Notes: generated from the letters alone by a model not told the origin. DNA of 64,000 nt from a bacterium (GCA_026416715.1 JAOAEQ010000017.1:4870-68869), one strand, 5' to 3'. Positions 41,281-51,378 are shown, counted from the stretch's first letter. Made by a program: numbers and translations.

Positions 41281-42837
41281 ATGATTAAACTAGACGAACA
41301 ATTAGCTTACCATGCGCAAAATTCTCCCGAACGAACCGCGATTATTTATCATCAGGAGCGAATCACGTTTCGGCAGCTCCAGCGAGAGGTAAATAAATTC
41401 GCTAACTGGTTGGTTGCAATGGGAGTTAACAAGGGCGACCCTGTTGCGGTTCTTTGTGGCAAAATTCCGCAGTTGGTAACCGTTTTCCTCGGCACTGTTA
41501 AAGTCGGTGGTATTTTTACTCCATTAAATTATAAATTTACCATTCCGGAAATGAAACAAATGCTGCAGATTGCTCCTCCGAAAGTTATTATTGGCAATTA
41601 TCACTATGTCTATGAATATTTTGCACTGTTAGAACAGTTGGTGCCGAAAAAGCGGATTGTGATTATTGAACCGCCAGAATCAACTCCAGTACAACTTGGT
41701 GAATCATGGAACAGGATCATTGCTTCTTTTCCCGATACAAATTTTAAAACTGATGTTTCTACCAAAGATACAATCTATTTAAATTTTACCTCTGGAACTA
41801 CCGGTTTTCCAAAAGCTGCGGCGACAAACCAGAATAATCTGTATTGGAATACGCTCGCGTCAATTGAAACATTACAATTAACTCCGAACGATATCCATCT
41901 GTGTATGTTTCCATCCTATGGTCATCCACACGAGTTATTCTGTCGGGCACTATTTTTAGGTGGAACATTCGTTTTACAGGATTATATCTCCCCGAAATCA
42001 ATTGCAGAATCAATGAGTCGGCATAAAGTTACGGCTTTAATGGCACCGCCAACGTTTATGGAAATGCTGGTTCCTACTCTAGAAAATAACGAATATGATT
42101 TGCGTATGCTTCGGATTATGGAAGCTGGCGGGATGCATACCGTTGATGGATTAGCATATCGTATCGAACATGCTATCCAAAATTCTGATAGTGTTCGCAA
42201 GAAAACCTGCTATTTCCTTCCTGTGTGGGGAAGCACTGAAACCTCCGGTATCGCGTTAGCTGTTCGTACTTCCATTGACCGCCCGTCAGGTTCTATGGGT
42301 CAACCGTGTAACTACTATGAAGTTAAGGTGGTTGATGAACAGGGGAAAGAATGTCCGCCAGGAGAAATCGGAGAAATGTATATCCGGGGTCCTGCGGTAG
42401 TTTCAGGTTATTATAGAAATCCAGAAGAAACAACTCGTGCATTTAGCGACGGTTGGTATCGTACTGGAGATTTAGTTCGGAAAGATTCGGATGGATATTA
42501 TTATTTTGTTTCCCGTCGTGCAGGGTTAATGAAAGTTGCAGGAATGAAAGTATATCCGCTCGAAATAGACAATGTGTTATCCCAGCATCCGAAAATTAAA
42601 GAAGCGGTTTGTGTCTCCGGTCATGATAAAATCCGCGGTGAGGTTCCGTTAGCAATCATAGTCCCGCGTGATGGCGAAACCATCACTCCGGACGAAATTA
42701 AACACTTCTGCCGGAACTATTTAGCTGATTATAAAATTCCGCGCCAGTTTGAGTTCTGGCACGAACTACCGAAAACCGCTAGTGGGAAACTCAATTTACA
42801 AGCGATAAAAGAGAAAGTCAAATCTACCAGAAAATAA
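41281..42837 (+). CDS. AMP-forming acyl-CoA synthetase/ligase
   Basis: A 518-aa ANL-superfamily enzyme that activates a carboxylic acid to an acyl-adenylate and then a thioester. Motifs in order: DTIYLNFTSGTTGFPKAA (P-loop-like A3), YGHPHELFCRALFLGG, LPVWGSTETSG (A5), GWYRTGDLVRKDSDGYYYFVSRR (A7-A8), and ELPKTASGKLN with the catalytic Lys (A10). Substrate is not set by sequence; fatty or aromatic acid is likely. No ribosome-binding site is clear. It stands alone, followed by tRNA-Gly on the opposite strand. Confidence 0.9.
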   Translation: MIKLDEQLAYHAQNSPERTAIIYHQERITFRQLQREVNKFANWLVAMGVNKGDPVAVLCGKIPQLVTVFLGTVKVGGIFTPLNYKFTIPEMKQMLQIAPPKVIIGNYHYVYEYFALLEQLVPKKRIVIIEPPESTPVQLGESWNRIIASFPDTNFKTDVSTKDTIYLNFTSGTTGFPKAAATNQNNLYWNTLASIETLQLTPNDIHLCMFPSYGHPHELFCRALFLGGTFVLQDYISPKSIAESMSRHKVTALMAPPTFMEMLVPTLENNEYDLRMLRIMEAGGMHTVDGLAYRIEHAIQNSDSVRKKTCYFLPVWGSTETSGIALAVRTSIDRPSGSMGQPCNYYEVKVVDEQGKECPPGEIGEMYIRGPAVVSGYYRNPEETTRAFSDGWYRTGDLVRKDSDGYYYFVSRRAGLMKVAGMKVYPLEIDNVLSQHPKIKEAVCVSGHDKIRGEVPLAIIVPRDGETITPDEIKHFCRNYLADYKIPRQFEFWHELPKTASGKLNLQAIKEKVKSTRK

Positions 42838-42923
42838 GTGCGAATAATTTCGATTAATCCCCAAAATTGAAACGGTTGAACTGCGAGATCTATCATTATT
42901 CAGCATATCGGGTATGTGAGCAA

Positions 42924-42999
42924 TGGAGCGGGAGACGGGATTCGAACCCGCGACACCTAGCTTGGGAAGCTAGTATTCTACCAACTGAACTACTCCCGC
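42924..42999 (-). tRNA. tRNA-Gly (anticodon CCC)
   Basis: 76 nt with encoded CCA. Acceptor GCGGGAG/CTCCCGC, D-arm with TTCAGTTGGTAGAA, anticodon stem CTAGC/GCTAG with loop TTCCCAA giving CCC, T-arm GCGGGTTCGAATCCCG. Confidence 0.95.
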
Positions 43000-43197
43000 G
43001 TAACCTCTATCATTGTCTACTCTAGCATTTCAATGCTGGCTATACTTCTACGTAAAGAAAACCTACCTCTTGTTAGCTAACCATAATAATCTTAAGCGAC
43101 GATAGACCTTTCTGTCAAGATTTTTGATATAATATAGCATCTGATTCCAACGATGGATACGATGTATATTGAATATAATTATATATTCACCTAAAAC

Positions 43198-43932
43198 ATG
43201 AACGATTCAGTTTTTTTATCTATTATCATTCCGGCATACAATGAATCCGCCAGAATTAGGCAGACCATAGAAAAAATTATTGCTTATCTAGCGACGAAAT
43301 CCTATTCTTCAGAAGTAATTGTGGTTGATGATGGCAGTTCAGACGGTACCCAATCCGTTATCCATCCTTTTATTCAGGAATACAAAACACTCAAATTCAT
43401 TCGATATACACCGAATCGCGGGAAAGGTTATGCAGTCAAAACCGGCATGCTCGAAGCGAAAGGAAAATATTGTCTTTTTTCCGATGCGGATTTATCTACA
43501 CCGATTGAAGAGCTGGATAGATTTCTCCAGATTATGGAATCGGAAAACTGTCATATTGTCATTGGTTCCCGTGGTCTACCTACATCTCAGGTATTGAAAC
43601 ATCAGCCATGGTTTCGTGAACGAATGGGGAAAATTTTCAATTGGTTCGTACAAAAGTTAGTATTCCCAGGAATCAAAGATACACAGTGCGGGTTTAAGTT
43701 ATTTCGTGCTGAAGTTATTCAACCACTTTTCTCTAGACAAACTATTAACCGATTCAGCTTCGATGTCGAACTATTGTATCTCGCACGAAGGTTAGGATAT
43801 AAAATCGTTGAAGAACCAGTCCGGTGGGTCAATTCTCCAGCAACTAAAGTTAATCCGATTACCGATGCAACTCGAATGCTGTTCGATTTATTTCGTATCC
43901 GATGGAAACATCGGACATTAAAAGCTAATTGA
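43198..43932 (+). CDS. Family 2 glycosyltransferase (dolichyl-phosphate type)
   Basis: A 244-aa GT-A enzyme. LSIIIPAYNESARI, VVDDGSSDGTQ, TPNRGKGYAVKTGMLEAKG, the metal-binding FSDADLSTPIEEL and DTQCGFKLFRAEV place it with dolichyl-phosphate glucosyl/mannosyl transferases (Alg5-like). It makes polyprenyl-phosphate-linked sugar. It has no membrane helix. Its stop codon overlaps the ATG of the following YfhO-type gene (TGATG), so the two are coupled: the transferase supplies a lipid-linked donor and the membrane protein is the likely user. Confidence 0.92.
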   Translation: MNDSVFLSIIIPAYNESARIRQTIEKIIAYLATKSYSSEVIVVDDGSSDGTQSVIHPFIQEYKTLKFIRYTPNRGKGYAVKTGMLEAKGKYCLFSDADLSTPIEELDRFLQIMESENCHIVIGSRGLPTSQVLKHQPWFRERMGKIFNWFVQKLVFPGIKDTQCGFKLFRAEVIQPLFSRQTINRFSFDVELLYLARRLGYKIVEEPVRWVNSPATKVNPITDATRMLFDLFRIRWKHRTLKAN

Positions 43933-46900
43933 TGAATGGGAATAAAGCTATTCCTGTTCGTGGAACCATGATATGTTCTAAACTTATGCCTTTGAAGTTT
44001 TATCTGCGTGAACTGGGAGTAATACTATTATTTATTGTTGCCGTATGTTTTTTCTTCCCGCAATTAATTTTGCTCCACCAAATTCCCAATTGCGGTGATG
44101 TAAACTTGCAGTTCTATCCGCAATTCAATTTTTTATCCTATTGGTTAAAACAAGGTATATTCCCGCTATGGAATCCTTATTCTTTCTCAGGAACACCGAT
44201 TTTTGCTGATCCGCAATCCGGCTTCTGTTACCCGATTCATATTATCTTGTTCGGATTGTTCAATCCCGGAGTTGCGTTTGGTCTCGATTTAGCATTCCAC
44301 TTTCTGCTTGCAGGATGGTTTACCTATTTATATCTGCGGCAACTTGGACTCCTTCGTTCAGCGGCGATTCTCGGCGGATGTTGTTTTATGTTCAGTGGAT
44401 TTCTCGTTCCCAAAATTCTTATTCCAGCGTTAGTGTTTTCTGCGGTCTATCTTCCATTACTATTATTTGCTATCGAACGATTATTATATAACCTATCCTA
44501 TGCCAATATTTCGCTCACTATAATTAGCATAAGCTTATTACTACTTAGCGGATACCCACAATATATTGCAATCATATTAACTTTTGCTGCGTTATATATT
44601 GCGTGTAGATGTATCCAATTAAGTTGTAAAATTGAAAAAAGGATTGATTCAACGCTATTCGTTCGAACTATTGCGGTTATTCTATTAATCTTTTTCGTTA
44701 TTATTTCGATGAGTTTAATTATTCTCATTGCTATCGCTCAGATTGAACATTTATCACAACTCACGAATATTATCGTGATAGGGATATTTTTGCTGATCGC
44801 TAGCAGTATGCTCATCTGGATACTTTCTCTATCGAAATTTCAACTCGATAAAAAGCTGATTATATCTCGGGTCGGTGGATTATGCTTGGCTCTGGTTATT
44901 GCGACTTTACTCTGTGCACTCTATCTTCTCCCGGCGTATGAGTTTTACCAGCATTCAACTCGTGCCGGAATGCCCTTATCCAACCAGGTTCGTGGAATAT
45001 TCTTCTGGCAGAATCTCCCGATAATTGTTCGTGACCTTTTCGCTGGCGGCGGTATAAATGACTTCGAAATCAGTGGGTTTATTGGCAGCACCGCAGTATT
45101 GCTCATCTTATTTTCGTTAGGGTTTAACATTATACACCAACAATATAAAAAATATACCTTGATATTCTGGTTATTCATTCTATTATCCGGTGCCATTGTC
45201 TTTCTTGAACCGCATATGGTTACTCTCATGATGCGGGTTCCCGCACTGAACCATTTTTTTGTTTTCCATCGATATCTATTGATTTTCGTTTTCGCATTAT
45301 CTGCGCTTGCAGGACTAGCACTGCATAATATTACGGAATATTTTGAACGACAAACCCCGGCACAAATTGCGCGCATAAACTATTCATTTTTCATTCCTTT
45401 AGTTAGTATTGTGGTTATTCTCGGATTGCTTTTCGGATTGTTAAACCAACTACCGCTCCTTATCCGATTACTGCCTGGATTCGGTATCTTATGCATCTAT
45501 TGGATTATGAACGGATTCGGTATATTTCGCCAGTTATTCCCGATACTTGCGATCGTAGTAACCCTAATCGAGCTCCATCCGCAAATCGTTCAATATCCAT
45601 TGGAGTATATCTATCCGAATCAGCTCTATCCAGAAAAAACGATTTATACAACCCTGCATCAAAAAGACCCGGGATTCTATCGCATACTTACAATTGAAGA
45701 CGAACAGAACCCGGTGCAACCTTCTACACCCGCAATATCATATTACTTAATTCCAAATGTCAGTATGGTGTATCATGCGTTCGATGTCCAGGGATACAAC
45801 CCAATCATGCTTCGGTCGTATCGGGATTATATTGATTATGTAAATGGTGGAAATCCGCAACGGAAACCATACGAAGATACCACCCATTTCGCCGTGGTTA
45901 ACACCGGCGAATCGAAATTACTTAATGGATTACGGGTTAAATATCTCTTTTCGCCTCTCCTATTACAATCAGAAAAATGGTTGTTGTCTTTTCAGGTGAA
46001 CCTCAATATTAACCATCGGTTGTCGGTGCTGAATATTTATCAGAATACCGAGTATTTCCCTCAGCCGTATATTGTTCACCGTGCGCGAGTCTGTAAAAAT
46101 CTCCGAACTACGTTACGCTATCTATCCGACGCTACCGTTGACCCAAGAACTACGATTATCCTTAACGAAAGTTTTGGAACAATGGTTGAAAAGCAAGAGA
46201 ATTTAATCGGCCAGACGAACCTGCGTGCTCCACGACCGTTTATGGTAATTAGCTCTCCGGAGAAAGCGAGTATCCAGATCGATAATCAGGAAATAAATGA
46301 TAACCTACCGGGATATAATGTTGTGGTATTCAATCCGGATACTCGGGAATTAGACGATGTATCCACATTTGGAATAGAAGCTTGTATCGACACAACGACC
46401 ACGTGTCGGTTTGTCCAATATTTAACAACTATCCCGGATAACCGAATTGTTCTCATCGCCTGGAAAGGAAACGAAACTCCTTATCTAACTTCGGACATCA
46501 GTTCTAGCTTACGATTGCTTGGTGGTAAACCGGAAGATATCACAGGAAATACGTTTGCACTTATTGGCGTTAAAGGAAGCAAACCTGGCACAGCGATGCA
46601 AAATACTAATGTTCCTATAGCAGAACTAACCATCCCCTATCCGCTGGATATACTCTATCGCTATGATGAAGAAAAACCGGTTTTACCAGAACCGGAAACT
46701 GCGGATGATACGACTCAACCGAACCCAACTACTTCTCCTGAAATTCAAATTATTAAATCGCACGTGAATGTGTCCAGCTATACTCCAAATAAAATAGTTT
46801 ATCAAGCGGTATTATTTCGCCCGGGGTTTCTGGTTACTGGTGAACTCTATTATCCTGGTTGGCGAGCGTATGTTGACGGGAAACCGACTCGTATCTTGAA

Positions 46901-47069
46901 AGCGAACGGTATTTTCCGAACTGTTTTTCTCCCACCGGGAAACTACCAGGTTGAATTCCGATATTTTCCCATGAGTTTATTCTATGGAATAATTATTTCA
47001 AGTTTGACTGCGGTAGGATTAGTTATTTTCGCTGGAGTAAGTTTCAAACGGAAGAAATTCAAACAATGA
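43932..47069 (+). CDS. YfhO-type polytopic membrane protein (GT-C-like)
   Basis: A 1045-aa membrane protein with about a dozen helices in the first 560 residues and a large outer region, ending in one more helix and KRKKFKQ. GIFPLWNPYSFSGTPIFADPQSG near residue 80 is the typical YfhO-family segment, and the C terminus has YYPGWRAYVDGKPTR, the beta-domain turn common to YfhO and related proteins. It probably transfers sugars from polyprenyl phosphate to outer-surface acceptors. The start is ATG 43932, overlapping the glycosyltransferase stop. The C-terminal domain matches that of the membrane protein at 60131. Confidence 0.85.
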   Translation: MNGNKAIPVRGTMICSKLMPLKFYLRELGVILLFIVAVCFFFPQLILLHQIPNCGDVNLQFYPQFNFLSYWLKQGIFPLWNPYSFSGTPIFADPQSGFCYPIHIILFGLFNPGVAFGLDLAFHFLLAGWFTYLYLRQLGLLRSAAILGGCCFMFSGFLVPKILIPALVFSAVYLPLLLFAIERLLYNLSYANISLTIISISLLLLSGYPQYIAIILTFAALYIACRCIQLSCKIEKRIDSTLFVRTIAVILLIFFVIISMSLIILIAIAQIEHLSQLTNIIVIGIFLLIASSMLIWILSLSKFQLDKKLIISRVGGLCLALVIATLLCALYLLPAYEFYQHSTRAGMPLSNQVRGIFFWQNLPIIVRDLFAGGGINDFEISGFIGSTAVLLILFSLGFNIIHQQYKKYTLIFWLFILLSGAIVFLEPHMVTLMMRVPALNHFFVFHRYLLIFVFALSALAGLALHNITEYFERQTPAQIARINYSFFIPLVSIVVILGLLFGLLNQLPLLIRLLPGFGILCIYWIMNGFGIFRQLFPILAIVVTLIELHPQIVQYPLEYIYPNQLYPEKTIYTTLHQKDPGFYRILTIEDEQNPVQPSTPAISYYLIPNVSMVYHAFDVQGYNPIMLRSYRDYIDYVNGGNPQRKPYEDTTHFAVVNTGESKLLNGLRVKYLFSPLLLQSEKWLLSFQVNLNINHRLSVLNIYQNTEYFPQPYIVHRARVCKNLRTTLRYLSDATVDPRTTIILNESFGTMVEKQENLIGQTNLRAPRPFMVISSPEKASIQIDNQEINDNLPGYNVVVFNPDTRELDDVSTFGIEACIDTTTTCRFVQYLTTIPDNRIVLIAWKGNETPYLTSDISSSLRLLGGKPEDITGNTFALIGVKGSKPGTAMQNTNVPIAELTIPYPLDILYRYDEEKPVLPEPETADDTTQPNPTTSPEIQIIKSHVNVSSYTPNKIVYQAVLFRPGFLVTGELYYPGWRAYVDGKPTRILKANGIFRTVFLPPGNYQVEFRYFPMSLFYGIIISSLTAVGLVIFAGVSFKRKKFKQ

Positions 47070-47080
47070 TGTTACAGCGA

Positions 47081-47195
47081 GCAAATTTCTCTTTTTCTGT
47101 ATGGAATTTGAAATTTGCATTTCACTTCGAATAGCGAAATGTGCATTTGCGTTGTTTTTAATAATTCGGATTTTGGATTGTAAAATTTCCCCCTC
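47081..47195. repeat. Degenerate heptamer-register stretch beside rnpB
   Basis: Words GAATTTG, AAATTTG, CATTTCA and later CGGATTT, TGGATTG hold a 7-base register. The inverted-repeat content is weaker than in the other elements. It lies between the YfhO gene and the RNase P terminator. Confidence 0.4.
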
Positions 47196-47216
47196 GGTTC
47201 GATTCGAACAGAGGGG
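47190..47216 (-). terminator. Terminator of the RNase P RNA gene
   Basis: CCCCTC (47190-47195) pairs with GAGGGG (47211-47216), with an inner TTCGA/TCGAA dyad. On the minus strand it is followed by GAAATTTTA. Confidence 0.6.
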
Positions 47217-47576
47217 AGCTGGTCTATAAGCCGGATTCTGTTGTCTGATTGAATATCAGACAGATGACCATTTCTCTAGGTTCGATATTACTACCGAACT
47301 CAAGCGACCTTACCCGAGAAAGCGAACTTAACCTGCGTTACGTTCATCGAGCGGGCAACTCGAACTTTCTCCTATTTGGTCTTGCTTCAGGTGGGGTTTA
47401 CCTTGCCAGTCTTGTCACCAAGACTGCGGTGAGCTCTTACCTCGCCATTTCACCCTTACCGACTGACTGACGTCAACCGGCGGTATATTTTCTGTGGCAC
47501 TTTCCCTTGGGTTTCCCCAGGTCGCGGTTAGCGACCACCTTGCCCTATGAAGTCCGGACTTTCCTCCTCTCAGAAA
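47217..47576 (-). ncRNA. rnpB: RNase P RNA
   Basis: About 360 nt on the minus strand. The 5' part has the near-universal GAGGAAAGTCCGGAC block followed by CATAGGGCAAGGTGGTCGC, and the 3' part holds ACAGAATCCGGCTTATAGACC, the conserved end. The internal GTGCCACAGAAAATATACCG segment is the usual P4/P15-proximal region. Exact ends are estimates. The ribozyme makes mature tRNA 5' ends. A palindromic element abuts its 5' end at 47574-47652. Confidence 0.95.
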
Positions 47577-47652
47577 CAAAGTACAAAGTACCAAGAGTTT
47601 GTATTCACATATAGATATTTAGCACTTAGCACTTGGTACTTTATACTTTTAT
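47574..47652. repeat. Heptamer-register palindrome at the 5' side of rnpB
   Basis: AAAGTACCAAG (47585-47595) and CTTGGTACTTT (47632-47642) are perfect inverted copies. Left words AAACAAA, GTACAAA, GTACCAA and right words TTTAGCA, CTTAGCA, CTTGGTA, CTTTATA, CTTTTAT hold clean 7-base registers. It occupies the place where the rnpB promoter should be. Confidence 0.65.
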
Positions 47653-47754
47653 GAGCGGCGGTCATCCGACCAGCACAATTTATCTTTCTAAATATTATTA
47701 TCGCTCTTTTATATGATTTTGTCAACTCTTGTATGGTATTATATAAATACTTTT

Positions 47755-48240
47755 ATGAAGATATATACCGTTAATGCTATTAAATTGTTTACCTGTATTG
47801 TCCTTTGCCTATTAGCTGGAGTTATCGGTTCGTTTTTTACCCAACCAGCTATTCCAGGCTGGTATGCAACCTTAAACAAACCTACGTTTACTCCACCGAA
47901 TTGGGTTTTCCAGCCGGTATGGACGTTCCTCTATATTACGATGGGTATCGCAGCGTTTCTAATCTGGAAAAAAGGATTAAACCATAAACCGGTAAAAATT
48001 GCTCTAAGTATTTTTCTCATTCAGCTTTTTTTAAACAGCATCTGGTCAATTGCATTTTTTGGATTTCAATCGCCACTAGCTGGTTTGATGATCATTGTTT
48101 TCCTTTGGATAGCGATACTTGCCACAATGATTAGTTTCTATAAAATATCAAAATTAGCCGTGGTTCTTTTAATACCCTATATATTTTGGGTAAGTTTCGC
48201 TGCGGTATTAAACTATTATCTGTATATACTCAATAGATGA
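47755..48240 (+). CDS. TspO/MBR-family membrane protein
   Basis: About 161 aa (ATG 47755; the upstream in-frame ATG would add an atypical leader). The five-helix TspO family pattern is clear: LLAGVIGSFFTQPAIPGWYATLNKPTFTPPNWVFQPVWTFLYITMGIAAFLIW, of which the WYATLNKPTFTPP and PVWT boxes are diagnostic, then NSIWSIAFFGFQSPLAGL and PYIFWVSFAAVLNYYLYILN. TspO binds porphyrins and cholesterol-like ligands and is linked to oxidative stress. It is followed 18 bp later by the DUF523 gene, so they may be co-transcribed. Confidence 0.94.
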   Translation: MKIYTVNAIKLFTCIVLCLLAGVIGSFFTQPAIPGWYATLNKPTFTPPNWVFQPVWTFLYITMGIAAFLIWKKGLNHKPVKIALSIFLIQLFLNSIWSIAFFGFQSPLAGLMIIVFLWIAILATMISFYKISKLAVVLLIPYIFWVSFAAVLNYYLYILNR

Positions 48241-48258
48241 TAACGGCAAATTTCTCTA

Positions 48259-49212
48259 ATGCTAAAACCGAGGATAGTCATAAGTAAATGTTTGACTGGC
48301 GCATATTGCCGATACAACGGTGAGATAATTTTCGATAGATTCATCAATCGGTTACAAGAATATGCGGAATTCAATCCGGTCTGTCCTGAGCTAGAAATCG
48401 GGTTAGGTGTTCCTCGCGACCCGATTCGACTTATTCTGCAGCGAGGTAAACTATCTTTGATTCAGCCTGCTACCGGCCGAGATGTCACCCAAGAGATGAT
48501 TCGATTTGCGGAATCGTATCTCAACTCAATTCATGATATTGACGGATTCATTCTCAAATCGCGCTCGCCTTCTTGTGGGATTAAAGATGTTAAAGTTTAT
48601 CCGGGAATAGATAAACATAATATTATCGAAAAAAGTATCGGATATTTTGGGCAAGCGGTTATCACTCAGTTCCCTTATTTACCGGTGGAAGATGAAGGGC
48701 GATTGACGAATTTTAAAATTCGTGAACATTTTCTAACTCGGGTATATACTCTCGCCTCATTTCGAAACCTAGCTAAATCGATGAAAGAGTTGGTTCGATT
48801 TCATACCGCAAATAAATATCTTTTAATGCTCTATAACCAGAAATCGTTACGGACGTTAGGGAAACTCGTTGCAAATCAGAAAAAGTTACCCCTTGATAAG
48901 ATTTGGACTGAATATCAACAAGAATTATATACCGCATTGCGCAGAATCCCACGATATACTTCCGTTATCAACGTTCTTATGCATGGACTCGGGTATTTCT
49001 CAAAACAATTGACCGCAAGAGAGAAATCATTTTTTCTGGATGCCATACAAAAATATCGACTGGAAAAAGTTCCGTTAAGTGTCCCATTGAACATATTAAA
49101 TTCCTGGATAGTGCGGTTCGATGAACCTTATTTAAAAGGGCAAACGTTTCTCAGTCCATATCCGGAAGAACTGATGCAGATTACTGATTCTGGAAAAGGG
49201 CGAGATGGATAA
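48259..49212 (+). CDS. DUF523-DUF1722 (YbgA-type) protein
   Basis: A 317-aa two-domain protein. The N-terminal DUF523 part has VISKCLTGAYCRYNGE, FNPVCPELEIGLGVPRDPIRLIL, and FILKSRSPSCGIKDVKVY with conserved Cys that may bind a metal or cluster. The C-terminal DUF1722 part starts at about residue 185 and has ELVRFHTANKYLLMLYNQKSLRTLGKLVA. The same fusion occurs in YbgA-like proteins, often next to photolyase genes; none is seen here. Function unknown. It follows the TspO gene closely and precedes a secreted Asp-box protein. Confidence 0.93.
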   Translation: MLKPRIVISKCLTGAYCRYNGEIIFDRFINRLQEYAEFNPVCPELEIGLGVPRDPIRLILQRGKLSLIQPATGRDVTQEMIRFAESYLNSIHDIDGFILKSRSPSCGIKDVKVYPGIDKHNIIEKSIGYFGQAVITQFPYLPVEDEGRLTNFKIREHFLTRVYTLASFRNLAKSMKELVRFHTANKYLLMLYNQKSLRTLGKLVANQKKLPLDKIWTEYQQELYTALRRIPRYTSVINVLMHGLGYFSKQLTAREKSFFLDAIQKYRLEKVPLSVPLNILNSWIVRFDEPYLKGQTFLSPYPEELMQITDSGKGRDG

Positions 49213-49257
49213 TGTTCTGTTCCGTTATAGGCGGAGAAATGAATAGGAGAGAATGCC

Positions 49258-51219
49258 ATGAACGTTAGATATGGTTTATTCGTATTATTGCTCTTGAGTT
49301 TTGTAATTTCACAGGGGTATGCTGGAGACCGATTCTGGTCGCAGCTCGGTCCAGAAGGGGGAAGTATTCGGTCGTTGGCAATAGACCAAACGAATCCGAA
49401 TAATATCTATCTCGGTGCCGATGCTGGTGGTGGCGTATATAAATCTACTGACGGCGGGACGTCCTGGCGATTGATAATAATCGGGTTAGGGGCAAAAGAA
49501 GTTTATGCGCTAGCAATTGACCCTATCCATTCGAATATTATCTATGCAGGAACTGGTTCTTCCGGAGTATATAAAAGTTATGATTTCGGAGAGACTTGGT
49601 CGCGAATCTCGACCGGAATGCAAGCGCTAACAATAAACGCACTCGTTATCCATCCGACGAATCCGAATATTATTTATGCCGGCACCTATTACTACGGAGT
49701 ATATCGCAGCGATAATGCTGGAGTTACTTGGACGCAGGTTATTAATGGTATGGGAAATCAGGAAGTTTATGCACTTGCGATTGACCCGAAAAATCCGACG
49801 ACGATATACGCTGGAACGGATTATTACGGTGTATTTAAATCAACGAATAGCGGAAATAATTGGACGCAAATAACGAACGGAATGGGCAATAAAACTGTTT
49901 TATCGTTAGCGATTGACCCTGTTGATTCAAATATTGTTTATGCAGGAACCTATAGTAACGGAGTATATATTTCAACTGATGGCGGCGGGTATTGGACGCA
50001 ATCGAATACTGGAATGGGCTCGAAAGATGTCGCCGCATTAAAAATTGACCCGAATAATAATAAAACTATTTATGCCGGAACTTGGCAAAGTGGAATGTAT
50101 AAAAGCACGAATAGTGGAGCTAGTTGGAGTTGGATTTATTCTGGAATGGGAACGACCCGATGGACGGATTGCGTGGCAATCCATCCAACGAATCCGAATA
50201 TTGTCTTTGCTGGAACCTGGCTTGCTGGACTCTATAAATCAACGAATGCTGGCAGCAGTTGGTCGCTTTCAAACACTGGCATTTCTGCGCGTGAAATAAC
50301 TTCTCTAGCCATAGATGCAACGAATCCAAATATTCTCTATTGCGGATTATGGGGTGCTTCCGGCGTATTCAAAACGTTGAATGCAGGAACAACGTGGTCA
50401 CAGGTTACGGTCGGGATGGGATATAAATATATCGAATGTTTAACCGCTGACCCGATACAATCGAATATCGTCTATGCAGGAACCAGCGGATATGGAATAT
50501 ATAAGACTATTAATGGTGGCGCATCTTGGTCGAATAAAACCACCGGAATCGGACAACCCAGCGTGTATGCACTTGCGGTTGCTCAGAATAATTCAAATAT
50601 TATCTATGCAGGAACAGGTGGATATGGCGTTTATAAAAGCGTTAATGCCGGAGATACTTGGTCATCTGTAACAACGGGTCTCGATGAATCATATATCTAT
50701 TCACTTGCAATCCATCCTTCAAATAACAATATTGTTTATGCTGGAACCGCAGGTTCAGGAGTATATAAAACAAGTAACGGTGGGATAACTTGGTCAGCTA
50801 GTAATACCGGTATCGAATCGGAATATATCTATTGTTTAACATTCCATCCAACGAATACAACTATTATTTACGCCGGAACCGCCGGGAGTGGAGTATATAA
50901 ATCTGAAAATGCAGGGATATTCTGGACTCCGCTTAACTCCGGTTTGGAAGAGAAATATGTTGTTTCTATCGCTATCGATTCATCGAATCCGAACCTACTC
51001 TATGCAGCAACTGATGATTCCGGCGTTTATTTCAGTAATAATGCCGGCACTTCGTGGCAACCGTTCAATACCCGATTGGCGAATCTCCGTATTAACCAAA
51101 TTCTGCTAAACCAACGCATACCGCAAACCATCTACGCTGCTACCGACGGCACCGGCGTCTGGGCGCATACCGTTATTCCCACTCAAGTTGAACCTGTTTA
51201 TTGGGAAATTCTTAATTAA
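49258..51219 (+). CDS. Secreted Asp-box (sortilin/VPS10-like) repeat protein
   Basis: A 653-aa exported protein. MNVRYGLFVLLLLSFVISQGYAG is a signal peptide. About thirteen repeats of some 45 residues follow, each with the pattern IYAGT-x-x-x-GVYKS-x-x-G-x-x-W and an Asp/Pro-rich turn, as in the ten-bladed VPS10/sortilin and photosystem-assembly beta-propellers. The repeats are nearly identical in places, implying recent internal duplication. No lipobox, membrane anchor or clear type IX sorting tail is present; it ends ...VEPVYWEILN. It probably acts outside the cell, perhaps in binding, but its ligand is unknown. Confidence 0.88.
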   Translation: MNVRYGLFVLLLLSFVISQGYAGDRFWSQLGPEGGSIRSLAIDQTNPNNIYLGADAGGGVYKSTDGGTSWRLIIIGLGAKEVYALAIDPIHSNIIYAGTGSSGVYKSYDFGETWSRISTGMQALTINALVIHPTNPNIIYAGTYYYGVYRSDNAGVTWTQVINGMGNQEVYALAIDPKNPTTIYAGTDYYGVFKSTNSGNNWTQITNGMGNKTVLSLAIDPVDSNIVYAGTYSNGVYISTDGGGYWTQSNTGMGSKDVAALKIDPNNNKTIYAGTWQSGMYKSTNSGASWSWIYSGMGTTRWTDCVAIHPTNPNIVFAGTWLAGLYKSTNAGSSWSLSNTGISAREITSLAIDATNPNILYCGLWGASGVFKTLNAGTTWSQVTVGMGYKYIECLTADPIQSNIVYAGTSGYGIYKTINGGASWSNKTTGIGQPSVYALAVAQNNSNIIYAGTGGYGVYKSVNAGDTWSSVTTGLDESYIYSLAIHPSNNNIVYAGTAGSGVYKTSNGGITWSASNTGIESEYIYCLTFHPTNTTIIYAGTAGSGVYKSENAGIFWTPLNSGLEEKYVVSIAIDSSNPNLLYAATDDSGVYFSNNAGTSWQPFNTRLANLRINQILLNQRIPQTIYAATDGTGVWAHTVIPTQVEPVYWEILN

Positions 51220-51378
51220 CATCAATTCAAAAAGATAAAGCTTGAACGTTAAAAGTTAAAAAATTATGTTGCCACAACAATTAGATTTTCCATTAGATAT
51301 TTTGACTTTTACACTGATTTTCTTAGAGTTACTATACTTGCTGAGTTTTGTTTGTTCCTGGAGTCTATCTGGAGCGGA

